DNA of 45,193 nucleotides from the NCBI GenBank assembly GCA_035642125.1, contig DASQSZ010000069.1, positions 1 through 45,193 on the forward strand. Reading direction: 5' to 3'. Positions 27,759 through 35,740 of this stretch are shown here, piece after piece. The notes beneath the pieces are model-generated. The model was not told the origin of the DNA and made no database searches. It was given only the letters and a program-made list of their open reading frames with translations. Numbering within the stretch: the stretch's first letter is position 1; each line of letters begins with the position of its first letter. Both the position numbers and the translations under genes were made by a program. The stretch comes from CALAED01 sp937891035 (GTDB taxonomy: Bacteria; Actinomycetota; Actinomycetes; Streptosporangiales; Streptosporangiaceae).

Positions 27759-28385
27759 GTGGCCAAGGTGACGTCTGTGCTGCGCCAACCCGGTGTGGCG
27801 ACCCACGACGACAACATCAGCGGGTTCCGCCGGCGGCTGCTCGACGGCCTCGCCGCGTCGATCGAGGAAAAGGGCTACCGCAACACCACGGTCGCCGACA
27901 TCGTGCGCCGCGCGCGCACGTCACGGCGTACCTTCTATGAGCACTTCGCCGGCAAGGAAGCGTGCTTTGTGGCGCTTATCACCGACGCCAACGCCGAGAT
28001 GATCCGCCGGATCTCCGCCGATGTCGACCTGAGCGCCCCGTGGGAGAGCCAGGTCCGGCAGGCGGTTGAGGCGTGGATCGCCTGCTGCGAGGCCGAGCCC
28101 GCCCTCATGCTGAGCTGGATCCGCGATGTGCCATCCCTCGGCGACGCGGCACGCCGGTTGCAACGCGAGGTGATGGACGCCTTCATCGACACGATCCAGG
28201 CGTTCTGCGACACCGACGAGTGGCGGGCGGCTGGGGCCGGTCCCGTGTCGCGACAGCTCGTGATCATGCTCGTCGGCGGGCTGCGCGAGCTGACGGCGAC
28301 CACCGTCGAGGACGGCGGCCGGATCGGCGACGTCACCGAGGTCGCCGTCCAGGCCTCACTCGCCCTGCTCGCCCCACGCCCCTGA
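27759..28385 (+). CDS. TetR-family regulator of the P450/monooxygenase operon
   Basis: 208 residues from GTG 27759 with GAGG upstream. The DNA-binding domain is textbook TetR: GLAASIEEKGYRNTTVADIV, then RRARTSRRTFYEHFAGKEAC. The C-terminal helical domain carries the ligand pocket. Being divergent from the P450 gene across tandem palindromes, it most likely represses both that operon and itself, as EthR does for ethA. Upstream in-frame ATG/GTG codons from 27669 would run through the operators and are unlikely. Confidence 0.9.
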   Translation: MAKVTSVLRQPGVATHDDNISGFRRRLLDGLAASIEEKGYRNTTVADIVRRARTSRRTFYEHFAGKEACFVALITDANAEMIRRISADVDLSAPWESQVRQAVEAWIACCEAEPALMLSWIRDVPSLGDAARRLQREVMDAFIDTIQAFCDTDEWRAAGAGPVSRQLVIMLVGGLRELTATTVEDGGRIGDVTEVAVQASLALLAPRP

Positions 28386-28643
28386 CGACCCGTTTCAAAG
28401 ACCGCTTCTGGATCACCATCGACCCCCGGACTTCAATTATTCGCTCCAATTCTGGTCTGGGTGGTTTTGGGGTGGTCCGCAGCGGTATTCGAGATCGGTC
28501 ATGCTGCTCCTCGCTGCGGGCATAATCTCCATTTAGTGACCGACCGATATCGCCGGATAGGGCGGAAAGCCTCTTGGAGCACGGGTGGAGCGAAGAAGAT
28601 AATTACCAGCGGGATATGGGTAAACCTGGAAGGCGGGGCCGGA
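28386..28643. other. intergenic region upstream of the Trypco1/protease-STAND operon
   Basis: 258 bases, noticeably more AT-rich than the flanks around 28430-28460 and 28595-28620. No gene is convincing on either strand; an open frame from 28461 lacks family similarity before about 28644. The operon promoter is expected here, but no canonical hexamers stand out. Confidence 0.4.
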
Positions 28644-28961
28644 GTGGATCACGTAGAGCAGTCCTCGGCCGGGACGGTACAGCCGGTCATGGTGGAGTTC
28701 TCGACGCAGCCTGGTCTGCGCCAGGTCTCGCTCACGCCTCAGGATGCCGCGCGCCGTTCAGTCGAGGCGCTGGGGGAGGCTATGACCGTCGTGCACTCGA
28801 TGGCGGCGCGGGTATGTGCGGCTGTTGAGTCTATGGCGCAAAAGCCATCGAATGTCGAAGTCAGTTTTGGGATCAAATTTGACGCTCAATTGGGCGCTAT
28901 CGTGGCTAAGTCCGGCATTGAGGCCTCGCTCAATGTCAAACTCAGCTGGGACGGTAACTGA
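28644..28961 (+). CDS. trypsin-co-occurring domain 1 (Trypco1, CU044_2847-like) protein
   Basis: 105 residues from GTG 28644. The C-terminal half carries the hallmark strand pair VEVSFGIKFDAQLGAIVAKS and ASLNVKLSW; before it is a helix (VEALGEAMTVVHSMAARVCA) and a short N-terminal strand (PVMVEFS). This small domain is known to occur next to, or fused with, trypsin-like proteases in predicted NTP-dependent conflict systems. Its stop overlaps the next ATG (TGATG), so the pair is made together. It probably binds, guards or is cleaved by the partner protease; which of these is unknown. An alternative start is ATG 28689. Confidence 0.8.
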   Translation: MDHVEQSSAGTVQPVMVEFSTQPGLRQVSLTPQDAARRSVEALGEAMTVVHSMAARVCAAVESMAQKPSNVEVSFGIKFDAQLGAIVAKSGIEASLNVKLSWDGN

Positions 28962-31936
28962 TGCAAGGGCGCCCGGCCATCGAGACCGACGTCATATTGC
29001 AAGATGTACGCAAGTTCACCTGCCAGATCCAGAAGGCCGAGTCAGAGGAGATCCTCGGGACCGGCGTTGTGGTGTCTGCGGACGGCATCGTCGCCACCTG
29101 CGCTCATGTCGTCCGCTCCGGCGGGATCGAACCGCGGCCCCAAGCCACCGGATTAAGCGTCTATTTTCCCGCGCGTTCTGGTCGCCGCGCGGAGACTCGC
29201 CCCGCCGTTGTTCAATCCACCTTCTCCGACAGCGACGATGATCTGGTCTGCCTGCAAGTGGGCGGTCCACTCCCGCTACCCCACGATCACGTCGCCGTAC
29301 TGGGCAGCGCCAAACCCTCACGCCGCCACCATTTCGAAAGCTACGGATACCGTCGGCTGGAGCGGTATCTAGGCGGCCGGGCGGACGGAGTTATTCTCGG
29401 CGAAGTGGATCCGCCGATGGGGTGCGTGATGTTGCTTGACCCCATTCAACTCAAGTCGAGCCAGATCAACGCCGGTATGAGCGGCTCGGCTGTGCTCGAC
29501 GTCGAGCGCAACCTCGTGGTCGGCATTGTATCGGAGGCATGGTTTTCCGACGCTGCGGGAAAGGATCGAGACACCGCCTGGGCCGTCAATGCCCAGGTGA
29601 TCGTGTTCACTGACCTCGGCATCCCGATCCGGCAGACGGCGCTGCCCCGTTCGCGGGCGAGTCAGCCGTACCGCGACCCTCGGCTGGCCAACGAAACGGT
29701 GCCCGTTCCGGGCCATCGCCTGGACCACGCGCCGAGCACCTTGCACGAGTGGGTGGGGCGGGAGCGGCTGCTCGAAACGCTTCGTCAAGATTGGCTTCAG
29801 GGCGACCATTTGGTGGTAGGGCTCATCGGATTCGGCGGCGAGGGAAAGAGCAGTCTCGCCAAACGATGGGTCGATATAGTTCTTGACGACCAAGATGAAA
29901 ACGATCCGGCGGGCGTGTTCTGGTGGAGCTTCACGGAACGCGCGAATGCCGACGAATTTTTGACCGGGGCTCTGGAGTTTATGAGCGCGGGCCGGATCCA
30001 GGTGGGTGAGTTGCCGGGCGGAAGCGCCCGCGCGGCCTTTGCCGCCGGGCTCTTGGGTACGCGACGCTACATTTTTGTGCTGGACGGCCTGGAGGTGATG
30101 CAATACCAGCAGGGCGATCAGTACGGGTCTATCCGGAGCGCCGCGCTGCGTGAGTTCCTGGAGTATTTCGCCACTCCCGGTCACAGTTCATTCTGCGTGG
30201 TCACCAGCCGTGCCCCGTTGCTCGACCTGGCCAAGTATGTCACTTATCGGCATATAGAAATACAGTCACTGCGCCTGGACGCGGGGCGTCGGCTGCTGCG
30301 GAAGCTAGGCGTTATCGGCTCGGACGCCGCACTTGAGCAGGTGGTGCGGGACTGGGACGGTCATGCGCTCACGCTGAGCCTGCTCGGCTCATATTTGGTC
30401 AAACGCTACAATGGAGACGTGCGGCGAATCTCTGCCATCCCCGCACCTGATCCGTCCCTGCCACGCGATGAATTTGTCCGGCGTGTGCTACGCGAGTACA
30501 ACGAGTGCCTGCTGGATGAAGAGCGCGAATTCCTGGTCCAGTTCAGTATCTTCCGGACACCGGTCACGGAAGACGCGATGCGCATCGTGCTGCCGGACGG
30601 CGCCGGAGACAATGGCTGGGAGTTTTTCCAGCGCACCGCACTGGATCACTTGGTGGCGGCCCGGATCCTCCGTCGTGACCTGTCTGGCCGTACCAGCATG
30701 CACCCCTTGATTCGCGACTTCTACGCCCACCAGCAAGAGCAGAATGGTCAAAAACGTCGCGAATTGCACAGTAAGATAGCCGACTATTATCTTAATACTG
30801 CGCGGGATCTTCCGGGAGAGCCGGACCTCGATGATCTCGGGCCGCTGATCGAGGCCGCCCATCATGCCTGCCGTGCTCAGCGATTCACCGAGGCGTGCGA
30901 TATCATCTATACTCGTCTCTATCAAGGTGACCGAGGTCTCATCACCCGAGAGCTCAATGCCTATGAAGCCGTGCTCTCTTCCCTGGTCGACTTCTTCCCT
31001 GACCAAGAGCTCCACAGGCAGCCCCTCATCGCCGATCCAGAGGCCAAAAGCTGGATTTTGCATGAGGTGGCCACGTGTCTACAACTGCTTGGCCGTATGC
31101 GAGACGCGGCAGTGCTATTGCGCCGTGCGGTCCAGACCTTCAAGGACATGGAGAAATGGCATGATGCGGCCGTCAGCTGCCAGAATCTGGCCGAGCTGCA
31201 TATCGGTCTTGGCGCGTTGCCGGCCTGCTCGGAAATCATCGATGAAGCCTTCCAGCTGGCTGATTCAGCGCGCGATAAAGAGGACGAACTTGTCGCGCAA
31301 ACCCTGCTTGGCACTCTTGCTCATCTCCAGGGACGCAACCAGACCGCCGACGACGCGTTCAACGCCGCCTTGGAGATCGCCACCGAGTTCACGCCGCTGC
31401 CCGTGCTCTATAGCTCGAGCGGAATCCGCTATGCGGAACATCTAAGGCGTACGAACAGACGGGATCTGGCCGAGCGAGCCAATCTCGCGAACCTGCGGGT
31501 CTGTAAGGCGGCCGGCTGGCGGGCAGATGAAGCAAGCTGTCATATCGGGCTCGGAGATCTTGATTTCGACCGGGGCGACGCCGATACGGCCTATGCCCAA
31601 TATGACGATGCTGTTGGGATTTCGCGCGATATCACGCGCCGAGACGTGCTGATCCAGGCATTGCTGGCCCGCGGACGCTGGGCGGTGCTCACCGGTCATC
31701 CCGAGGCGTCCAGAGAAGATCTGGGCAGCGCGCTCGATATGGCCCTGTTGGGCAACTATCGGTTGGCCGAGATTGATATCCGAGTCGCGCTCGCCCAGCT
31801 GCACCACGCCAGCGGTGATGCTTCGCTGGCGTGGGAAGAGGCGGGCCGAGCCCAGCAGATGAGCATCGAAATCGGCTACCACTGGGGACGCGTCGACGCG
31901 GAAAAGATGCTGGCCAGGCTCAATGGTGATCTTTAG
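28961..31936 (+). CDS. trypsin-like protease / STAND (NB-ARC-like) NTPase / TPR protein
   Basis: 991 residues. At about 12-220 is a trypsin-fold protease with a full triad: His49 in VATCAHVV, Asp94 in SDDDLVCLQV, Ser174 in INAGMSGSAV. At about 262-600 is a STAND NTPase: WVGRERLL, Walker A GLIGFGGEGKSSLAKRW (Lys296), Walker B YIFVLDGLE (Asp375), the CVVTSRAPLLDL sensor segment, GHALTLSLLG in the position of the GLPLAL motif, and a winged-helix SMHPLIRDFY reminiscent of the MHD motif. From ~600 to the end helical TPR-like repeats follow (e.g. AVSCQNLAELHIGLGALPAC; ASCHIGLGDLDFDRGDADTA). This is the plan of Avs-type and plant NLR-like immune proteins: sensor, NTP switch and protease effector. 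No signal peptide; acts in the cytoplasm. Confidence 0.9.
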   Translation: MQGRPAIETDVILQDVRKFTCQIQKAESEEILGTGVVVSADGIVATCAHVVRSGGIEPRPQATGLSVYFPARSGRRAETRPAVVQSTFSDSDDDLVCLQVGGPLPLPHDHVAVLGSAKPSRRHHFESYGYRRLERYLGGRADGVILGEVDPPMGCVMLLDPIQLKSSQINAGMSGSAVLDVERNLVVGIVSEAWFSDAAGKDRDTAWAVNAQVIVFTDLGIPIRQTALPRSRASQPYRDPRLANETVPVPGHRLDHAPSTLHEWVGRERLLETLRQDWLQGDHLVVGLIGFGGEGKSSLAKRWVDIVLDDQDENDPAGVFWWSFTERANADEFLTGALEFMSAGRIQVGELPGGSARAAFAAGLLGTRRYIFVLDGLEVMQYQQGDQYGSIRSAALREFLEYFATPGHSSFCVVTSRAPLLDLAKYVTYRHIEIQSLRLDAGRRLLRKLGVIGSDAALEQVVRDWDGHALTLSLLGSYLVKRYNGDVRRISAIPAPDPSLPRDEFVRRVLREYNECLLDEEREFLVQFSIFRTPVTEDAMRIVLPDGAGDNGWEFFQRTALDHLVAARILRRDLSGRTSMHPLIRDFYAHQQEQNGQKRRELHSKIADYYLNTARDLPGEPDLDDLGPLIEAAHHACRAQRFTEACDIIYTRLYQGDRGLITRELNAYEAVLSSLVDFFPDQELHRQPLIADPEAKSWILHEVATCLQLLGRMRDAAVLLRRAVQTFKDMEKWHDAAVSCQNLAELHIGLGALPACSEIIDEAFQLADSARDKEDELVAQTLLGTLAHLQGRNQTADDAFNAALEIATEFTPLPVLYSSSGIRYAEHLRRTNRRDLAERANLANLRVCKAAGWRADEASCHIGLGDLDFDRGDADTAYAQYDDAVGISRDITRRDVLIQALLARGRWAVLTGHPEASREDLGSALDMALLGNYRLAEIDIRVALAQLHHASGDASLAWEEAGRAQQMSIEIGYHWGRVDAEKMLARLNGDL

Positions 31937-32075
31937 TGGGTGGGTCTGGCGACTCCTCCGCGGGCTCCGCTGCGGCAATGTCCTCCTCTGCCAGGCTCGC
32001 CAAGAGATCTGCCGGCAAGCGACCATCGATAGCGCTCACCGACCGTCGCGGGCCCTTCTCGCCCGGTTCCGTCAT
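31920..32075 (-). CDS. possible small acidic protein
   Basis: 51 residues from ATG 32075, with GAGG five bases upstream: MTEPGEKGPRRSVSAIDGRL, then an acidic helix LLASLAEEDIAAAEPAEE. The 3' end overlaps the STAND gene's stop on the other strand. The acidic composition and good ribosome site argue for a real gene; absence of a known family and the tail-to-tail overlap argue against. A longer version starting at 32153 is possible. It could be an unrelated reading frame. Confidence 0.35.
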   Translation of the reverse strand: MTEPGEKGPRRSVSAIDGRLPADLLASLAEEDIAAAEPAEESPDPPTKDHH

Positions 32076-32272
32076 CGCCGCCGCCTCGTCTTTCCATGCG
32101 CGCAGTGTTGCGCTTCCAGCATAACCGCCGGCGGCGCTGCTCCCAGTTGTCACCGACTCGTCGCCCTCAGTTATCGGGCTGTATTTGGCGTGAGTTTATT
32201 TCTCGAAGCCCTGGACGGGGATGCTCCCAAGATGGATCGCTTTGCGCTGCGGCCCGCGCCGGCGGCGCGGGC

Positions 32273-32644
32273 TCAGCGAGTCGATCGCCCGAAGAGTTTT
32301 TCGATGCTGCGGCGCTCGCGTTTGGTCGGCCGCCCGGCGCCGCGGGACCGTACCGCCACCGGGGTGGTCTGCTCACGTGGAGGCGGCGGCGGGCTTCTAT
32401 CGATGTAGCACTCGGCCGCCGCGGCCGCCCCGACGCGCTTGTCGATGATCTGCGAGACGACCACGATGCGTTCCCGCTCACCCTGGCGGACCCGCACCTG
32501 ATCGCCGACCCGAACCGACTGCGCCGGCTTGACCGATCTGCCGTTGACCTTGACGTGCCCGGCCCGGCAGGCCGCCGCGGCGCTCGACCGGGTCTTGGCC
32601 AGCCGCACCGACCAGACCCAGCGGTCGACCCGCGCTTCGTCCAT
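32273..32644 (-). CDS. S4-domain RNA-binding protein (Hsp15/RqcP-like)
   Basis: 123 residues. The S4 domain occupies the first ~65 residues: RVDRWVWSVRLAKTRSSAAA, then CRAGHVKVNGRSVKPAQSVR and VGDQVRVR. A basic Pro-rich tail with RGAGRPTKRERRSIEKLFG follows, as in bacterial Hsp15 and similar ribosome-associated proteins that bind stalled 50S subunits. Usual length for the family is 110-135 residues. It lies 53 bases after the small gene at 32698-32910 and might be the last member of that operon. Confidence 0.88.
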   Translation of the reverse strand: MDEARVDRWVWSVRLAKTRSSAAAACRAGHVKVNGRSVKPAQSVRVGDQVRVRQGERERIVVVSQIIDKRVGAAAAAECYIDRSPPPPPREQTTPVAVRSRGAGRPTKRERRSIEKLFGRSTR

Positions 32645-32697
32645 GCCGCCACTTTATGCCGTACGCCGTGGTGGTGGACATGCGCGCGAATGCCGTG

Positions 32698-32910
32698 CTA
32701 ACGACTCCGTCGTGCCGCAGCATCCGGCCGGGCGGCGTCAACGATCTCGGCGCTCACCCGCATCGGGCCGAGAGTCAGCCCGTCTTCGAGCGCGGCCATG
32801 ATGAGTTGAGCCTCGGCCGGATATTTAGCGATCAGATCCGCCATGGTCTGAAGTTCCGCCGCCGTTGCCGACAGCGCTTCCCGATTGCCGCACTGCGCTT
32901 GCACGGTCAC
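32698..32910 (-). CDS. small hypothetical protein coupled to the RsbW-like gene
   Basis: 70 residues (MTVQAQCGNREALSATAAEL start, helical middle TMADLIAKYPAEAQLIMAAL, basic tail). The ATG overlaps the stop of the ATPase gene in the four-base ATGA arrangement, so the two are translated together. No domain recognised. Position suggests a regulatory partner of the anti-sigma-type ATPase, perhaps like the small DUF397-type proteins in similar actinobacterial loci, though it does not resemble DUF397. Confidence 0.65.
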   Translation of the reverse strand: MTVQAQCGNREALSATAAELQTMADLIAKYPAEAQLIMAALEDGLTLGPMRVSAEIVDAARPDAAARRSR

Positions 32911-33332
32911 TTCCGCTCACCCTCTCCTCTTGCCAACTTGACGATGACCGCCTTGCCGCCTCCGGACTGGACGCAATCCCATTCAGCGCACAGCGCCTCC
33001 ACCACGTGCAGGCCCCGGCCGTGCTCGGACACGAAATCCGCCGGACGCGGTTTCAGACCCTCCGGCGAGCAGTCGTGAACCTCCAGTACGGGGCCCCCGC
33101 GATCGGCGCTGATAGCGACCAGACACGGCGTGTCCGGCGCTTCCCGGACGGCGTTGGTGACGAGTTCACTCGCGATCAAGACCGCATCGTCCACGCTCTC
33201 GGGGAAGCCCAGATCCCGCAGACTGCTCCGGATGAAATCCCGCGCCGTTCGCACCGACGCCGGTTCCGGATCCAGCTTGATCTCCCGCCTGGACACCGCC
33301 GTGGCGGGCCCGGTTACGGCGCCAGTCGTCAT
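32907..33332 (-). CDS. RsbW-like ATP-binding protein (GHKL anti-sigma kinase family)
   Basis: 141 residues. The GHKL ATPase core is clear: N-box DDAVLIASELVTNAVREAP, G1-like LEVHDCSPEG, and G2-like EHGRGLHVVEALCAEW; a beta strand CLVAISADRG lies between. These stand-alone ATPases are abundant in filamentous actinobacteria, often next to XRE regulators, and act as anti-sigma or anti-anti-sigma kinases. Four-base ATGA overlaps link it to both neighbours. The divergent XRE/TPR-like gene is the probable regulatory partner. Confidence 0.88.
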   Translation of the reverse strand: MTTGAVTGPATAVSRREIKLDPEPASVRTARDFIRSSLRDLGFPESVDDAVLIASELVTNAVREAPDTPCLVAISADRGGPVLEVHDCSPEGLKPRPADFVSEHGRGLHVVEALCAEWDCVQSGGGKAVIVKLARGEGERK

Positions 33333-33619
33333 CGAGCACCTCCCGATGCAGAACCGACGCGGGCATCGGGCTCATGCGGGAATGACCACCCCCGCGCCAA
33401 CTGCCCGCCCGGCTGAAAGAGCCACCGGCGCCATGCAGAAGATTCGTCCTGGCCGACCTCGGCGGCCCGCATCCGGCGAGCGATCCACCAGGCCACCTCA
33501 CAGGAGCGAGGATGCTCGGCGCCGATGGTCTTGAGTCCATCAGACGGTGAGCACTCGCTCCGGGCGGTAGCGGCGAGGTCGCGATATCGCGTTGCGCGGT
33601 CGTGGGGCAGCATGGCCAC
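33329..33619 (-). CDS. small hypothetical protein, first gene of the RsbW-like operon
   Basis: 96 residues from GTG 33619 (AAGGG seven bases upstream; ATG 33613 also possible). The stop overlaps the next ATG as ATGA, exactly like the following junction, which argues for translation. Sequence includes HDRATRYRDLAATARSEC and EVAWWIARRMRAAEV, with a Gly/Arg-rich tail; no domain recognised. Being first in a coupled three-gene operon it may supply the regulatory input. An ATG farther upstream at 33841 would overlap the divergent XRE gene and is unlikely. Confidence 0.5.
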   Translation of the reverse strand: MAMLPHDRATRYRDLAATARSECSPSDGLKTIGAEHPRSCEVAWWIARRMRAAEVGQDESSAWRRWLFQPGGQLARGWSFPHEPDARVGSASGGAR

Positions 33620-33695
33620 GGCGGGTCCCTTGCGGAGGATAGTGGTGCGGTTACGTCGAGCAATGAAACCTTGCGCGGCGTTATCGTGGAATCCC

Positions 33696-33743
33696 GTTGA
33701 CCGTTGCCCGCAACGAGGGCAACGCCCCAGGTCAACGGTCAAC
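33696..33743. promoter_or_regulatory. nested palindrome in the divergent XRE/RsbW-operon promoter region
   Basis: GTTGACCGTTG (33696-33706) is repeated inverted as CAACGGTCAAC (33733-33743). GTTGCCC (33703-33709) with GGGCAAC (33717-33723) forms an inner pair. It ends 14 bases before the XRE start codon, so it may be an autoregulatory operator of the XRE protein. Confidence 0.6.
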
Positions 33744-33757
33744 ACAAGGGTGCACTT

Positions 33758-34759
33758 ATGATCACCACCTTTGGCGAGCGCATGCGCTCCCTGATGACCA
33801 AGCGCGGCCTCTCCCTGCGCAAGCTCGCCGCTACGGTCCACTACGACCTGGGCTATCTGTCAAAGGTGTCCCGAGATTTGAAACCGCCGTCTAACGCGAT
33901 GGCGCGGGCACTCGACGAGGCCCTCGCCGCGGACGGGGAGTTAATCGCCCTGGCGCCGGTCCGTTCGCGTCTATGGCGGCCAGCGGGCATCATCACGTCC
34001 GAGGACGAGGAGCGGCTTACGCTGGCTGTAGAAAGGCCCGTAAGCGTCGATCAAAATGTCCTCGACGCCCTCGCCACAGTACTGGCCGGTCAACGGCGGC
34101 TCGAAGACGCCATCGGACCGGCGGCCCTTGCGATCCCCATCGGTGCGCAGCTAGCGCAACTCACTGTCATGCTGCGGGAGACGACCGGGCCACAGCGTGA
34201 GCGCTTCGGGCGGATCGTGGCCGAATGGACGTGTTACGTCGGCTGGCTTTATGCCGCCGTTCGGGAGGATGCACAGGCATACAACTACCTTGGTCGAGCC
34301 GAGGAACTCGCCGACGAATTCGGGGATGGCACGATCGCCGCGATCGCGACGTCCTTTCGGGGATACCCCGCACGGCAGCAGGGGAGACACCGTGCCGTGG
34401 TACGCGCGTCCAGCGCCGCACTGGCCACGCCGGGCGGGCATCCCAGTCAGCGAATATTCGATCTGCTTCAGGCCGCACTGGGATATGCCGCGCTCGGTGA
34501 ACGAGAGCACGCTCGTGGGCTGCTCGATGATGCCGCCAATCGGGCCGCGGACGCGCCCGAGCCGCCACCGGCGATCTACTGGTACACGCCTTCGTTCTTC
34601 CAGCTCTATACAGGCATGGTTCTCGGCCATCTCGGTGAGTACCGCGATGCCACGGATCTACTCCGAGCGGGCATAGCGGGAGTGCCCGCTGATCAACGCG
34701 GCGCCGAATGGATGCGAGAGTATGAGGATGCGCTGACTTTCGCTCAGGACCGCGCGTAG
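33758..34759 (+). CDS. XRE-family regulator with a TPR-like C-terminal domain
   Basis: 333 residues from ATG 33758 (AAGGG upstream). The N-terminal helix-turn-helix is FGERMRSLMTKRGLSLRKLA, then LGYLSKVSRDLKPPSNAMAR. After a linker there is a helical sensor domain with repeat-like units (AYNYLGRAEELADEFGD; FDLLQAALGYAALGEREHAR; GMVLGHLGEYRDATDLLRAG). Many actinobacterial regulators of this build pair with RsbW-like ATPases. Divergent placement across a palindrome suggests mutual control. Confidence 0.88.
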   Translation: MITTFGERMRSLMTKRGLSLRKLAATVHYDLGYLSKVSRDLKPPSNAMARALDEALAADGELIALAPVRSRLWRPAGIITSEDEERLTLAVERPVSVDQNVLDALATVLAGQRRLEDAIGPAALAIPIGAQLAQLTVMLRETTGPQRERFGRIVAEWTCYVGWLYAAVREDAQAYNYLGRAEELADEFGDGTIAAIATSFRGYPARQQGRHRAVVRASSAALATPGGHPSQRIFDLLQAALGYAALGEREHARGLLDDAANRAADAPEPPPAIYWYTPSFFQLYTGMVLGHLGEYRDATDLLRAGIAGVPADQRGAEWMREYEDALTFAQDRA

Positions 34760-34792
34760 CAGGCCGATCGATGGCGGCCGGACGGACGCCCT

Positions 34793-34909
34793 TCAGCACT
34801 CGCCGGGCTTGCCGACGAGGCCGGCGAGCACTGGGCGGGACAAACCCTTGCGATCGCGGAGAATCCGGATGCGTTCCCCGGTGCGCTTTCCGGCGAGGTC
34901 ATCAAGCAT
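34793..34909 (-). pseudogene. N-terminal fragment of an XRE-family regulator
   Basis: 38 codons reading LDDLAGKRTGERIRILRDRK, then GLSRPVLAGLVGKPGEC and a stop, i.e. the first half of a helix-turn-helix domain of the Scr1/XRE type ('GERIR.LR..RGLSR..LAGL.G...W'). The stop replaces the Trp expected next. The rest of the 323-base gap (34760-35082) has no remaining part of the gene and no other feature I can see. Confidence 0.6.
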
Positions 34910-35082
34910 CGCGGGAACTCGCACTCGTCGCGGACCCGCGCGGTTTTGCCGCCGCCATAGCCCTTGCTCCAAACCTTCGGACGCCGTATCCCAGGCTAGG
35001 CGGTGAGCGCGATCTGTCGCCGAACTTGCGTACATACGAGACCGGGTCGTGGGGCGGCGGCCGAGCCGAACGACCTCGTCGA

Positions 35083-35676
35083 TCAGCCCCCCGGGCTGGT
35101 GGAGGACAGGGCGTCGAGGTGATGACGGAGCACGGCGCGCACTTGCCGCGGCGACCACAGATCCGGGCGCAGCGCCGCGTGCAACGCGAGGCCGTCGAGC
35201 AGCACGTTGAGCTGGCGGGCGAGGAGGTCGAGCCGGGCTCCGGTCGCGGGGGTCAAGTCGACGACGAGCTTCCGGCACAGGTCGCGGATCGCGTCGTAGG
35301 TGCTGTCGCGGATCGTGCGAATCTTGGGGTCGACGAGGGCGCGCGCGTTGAAGGCGATCCAGACGTGGGTCTCGGTGCGGCGTTCGTCGTCGAGCGGCAG
35401 CAACTCGCTGAGAACCCGTTCCGCCCGGCCGCTGGGGTCGGCGATGTCCGGCAGTGCGGCGATCCGGGCGTGCGCGTTCTCGGCGACGAGCCGCATGGTG
35501 AAGGTCAAAAGCTCGTCCTGCGTTACGAAGTAGTGCCGTAGCGCGCTCGGTGAGCAACCTGCCTCGGCGGCGACCGCGCGGACCGTGGCGCCCTCGACGC
35601 CGTGCCGCCGCACCACCCGCCACAGCGCCGTCGCGATCTCACGCCGACGGGTCTCGTGGTCCACGATCTTGGGCAC
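35083..35676 (-). CDS. TetR-family transcriptional regulator
   Basis: 197 residues: RRREIATALWRVVRRHGVEG, then ATVRAVAAEAGCSPSALRHYF is a standard TetR helix-turn-helix, with the all-helical C-terminal domain (LLARQLNVLLDGLALHAAL) of the TetR_C_6/BetI-like kind. It is divergent from a four-helix membrane protein gene, with a palindrome between the two starts, so that gene is its likely target. Confidence 0.9.
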   Translation of the reverse strand: MPKIVDHETRRREIATALWRVVRRHGVEGATVRAVAAEAGCSPSALRHYFVTQDELLTFTMRLVAENAHARIAALPDIADPSGRAERVLSELLPLDDERRTETHVWIAFNARALVDPKIRTIRDSTYDAIRDLCRKLVVDLTPATGARLDLLARQLNVLLDGLALHAALRPDLWSPRQVRAVLRHHLDALSSTSPGG

Positions 35677-35686
35677 GAATCCTTTT

Positions 35687-35702
35687 TAGCACAACCGTGC
35701 TA
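35687..35702. promoter_or_regulatory. palindrome between TetR and membrane-protein genes
   Basis: TAGCAC-AACC-GTGCTA is a perfect 6+6 inverted repeat, 10 bases upstream of the TetR start. A looser second half (TAGTACAGTCGTGC) follows. Likely a TetR operator. Confidence 0.6.
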
Positions 35703-35740
35703 TCATTGAGCATGAAATAGTACAGTCGTGCGAAATAGAG

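Noticed and set aside
28461..28643. Upstream extension of the Trypco1 gene from 28461
   Set aside because: The extra 61 residues show no similarity to the family, and the frame lacks a ribosome site there; GTG 28644 is better placed.
33166..33735. Minus-strand 189-codon frame overlapping the RsbW-like gene
   Set aside because: It runs antisense-like in another frame over a gene with clear GHKL motifs and lacks domain features of its own.
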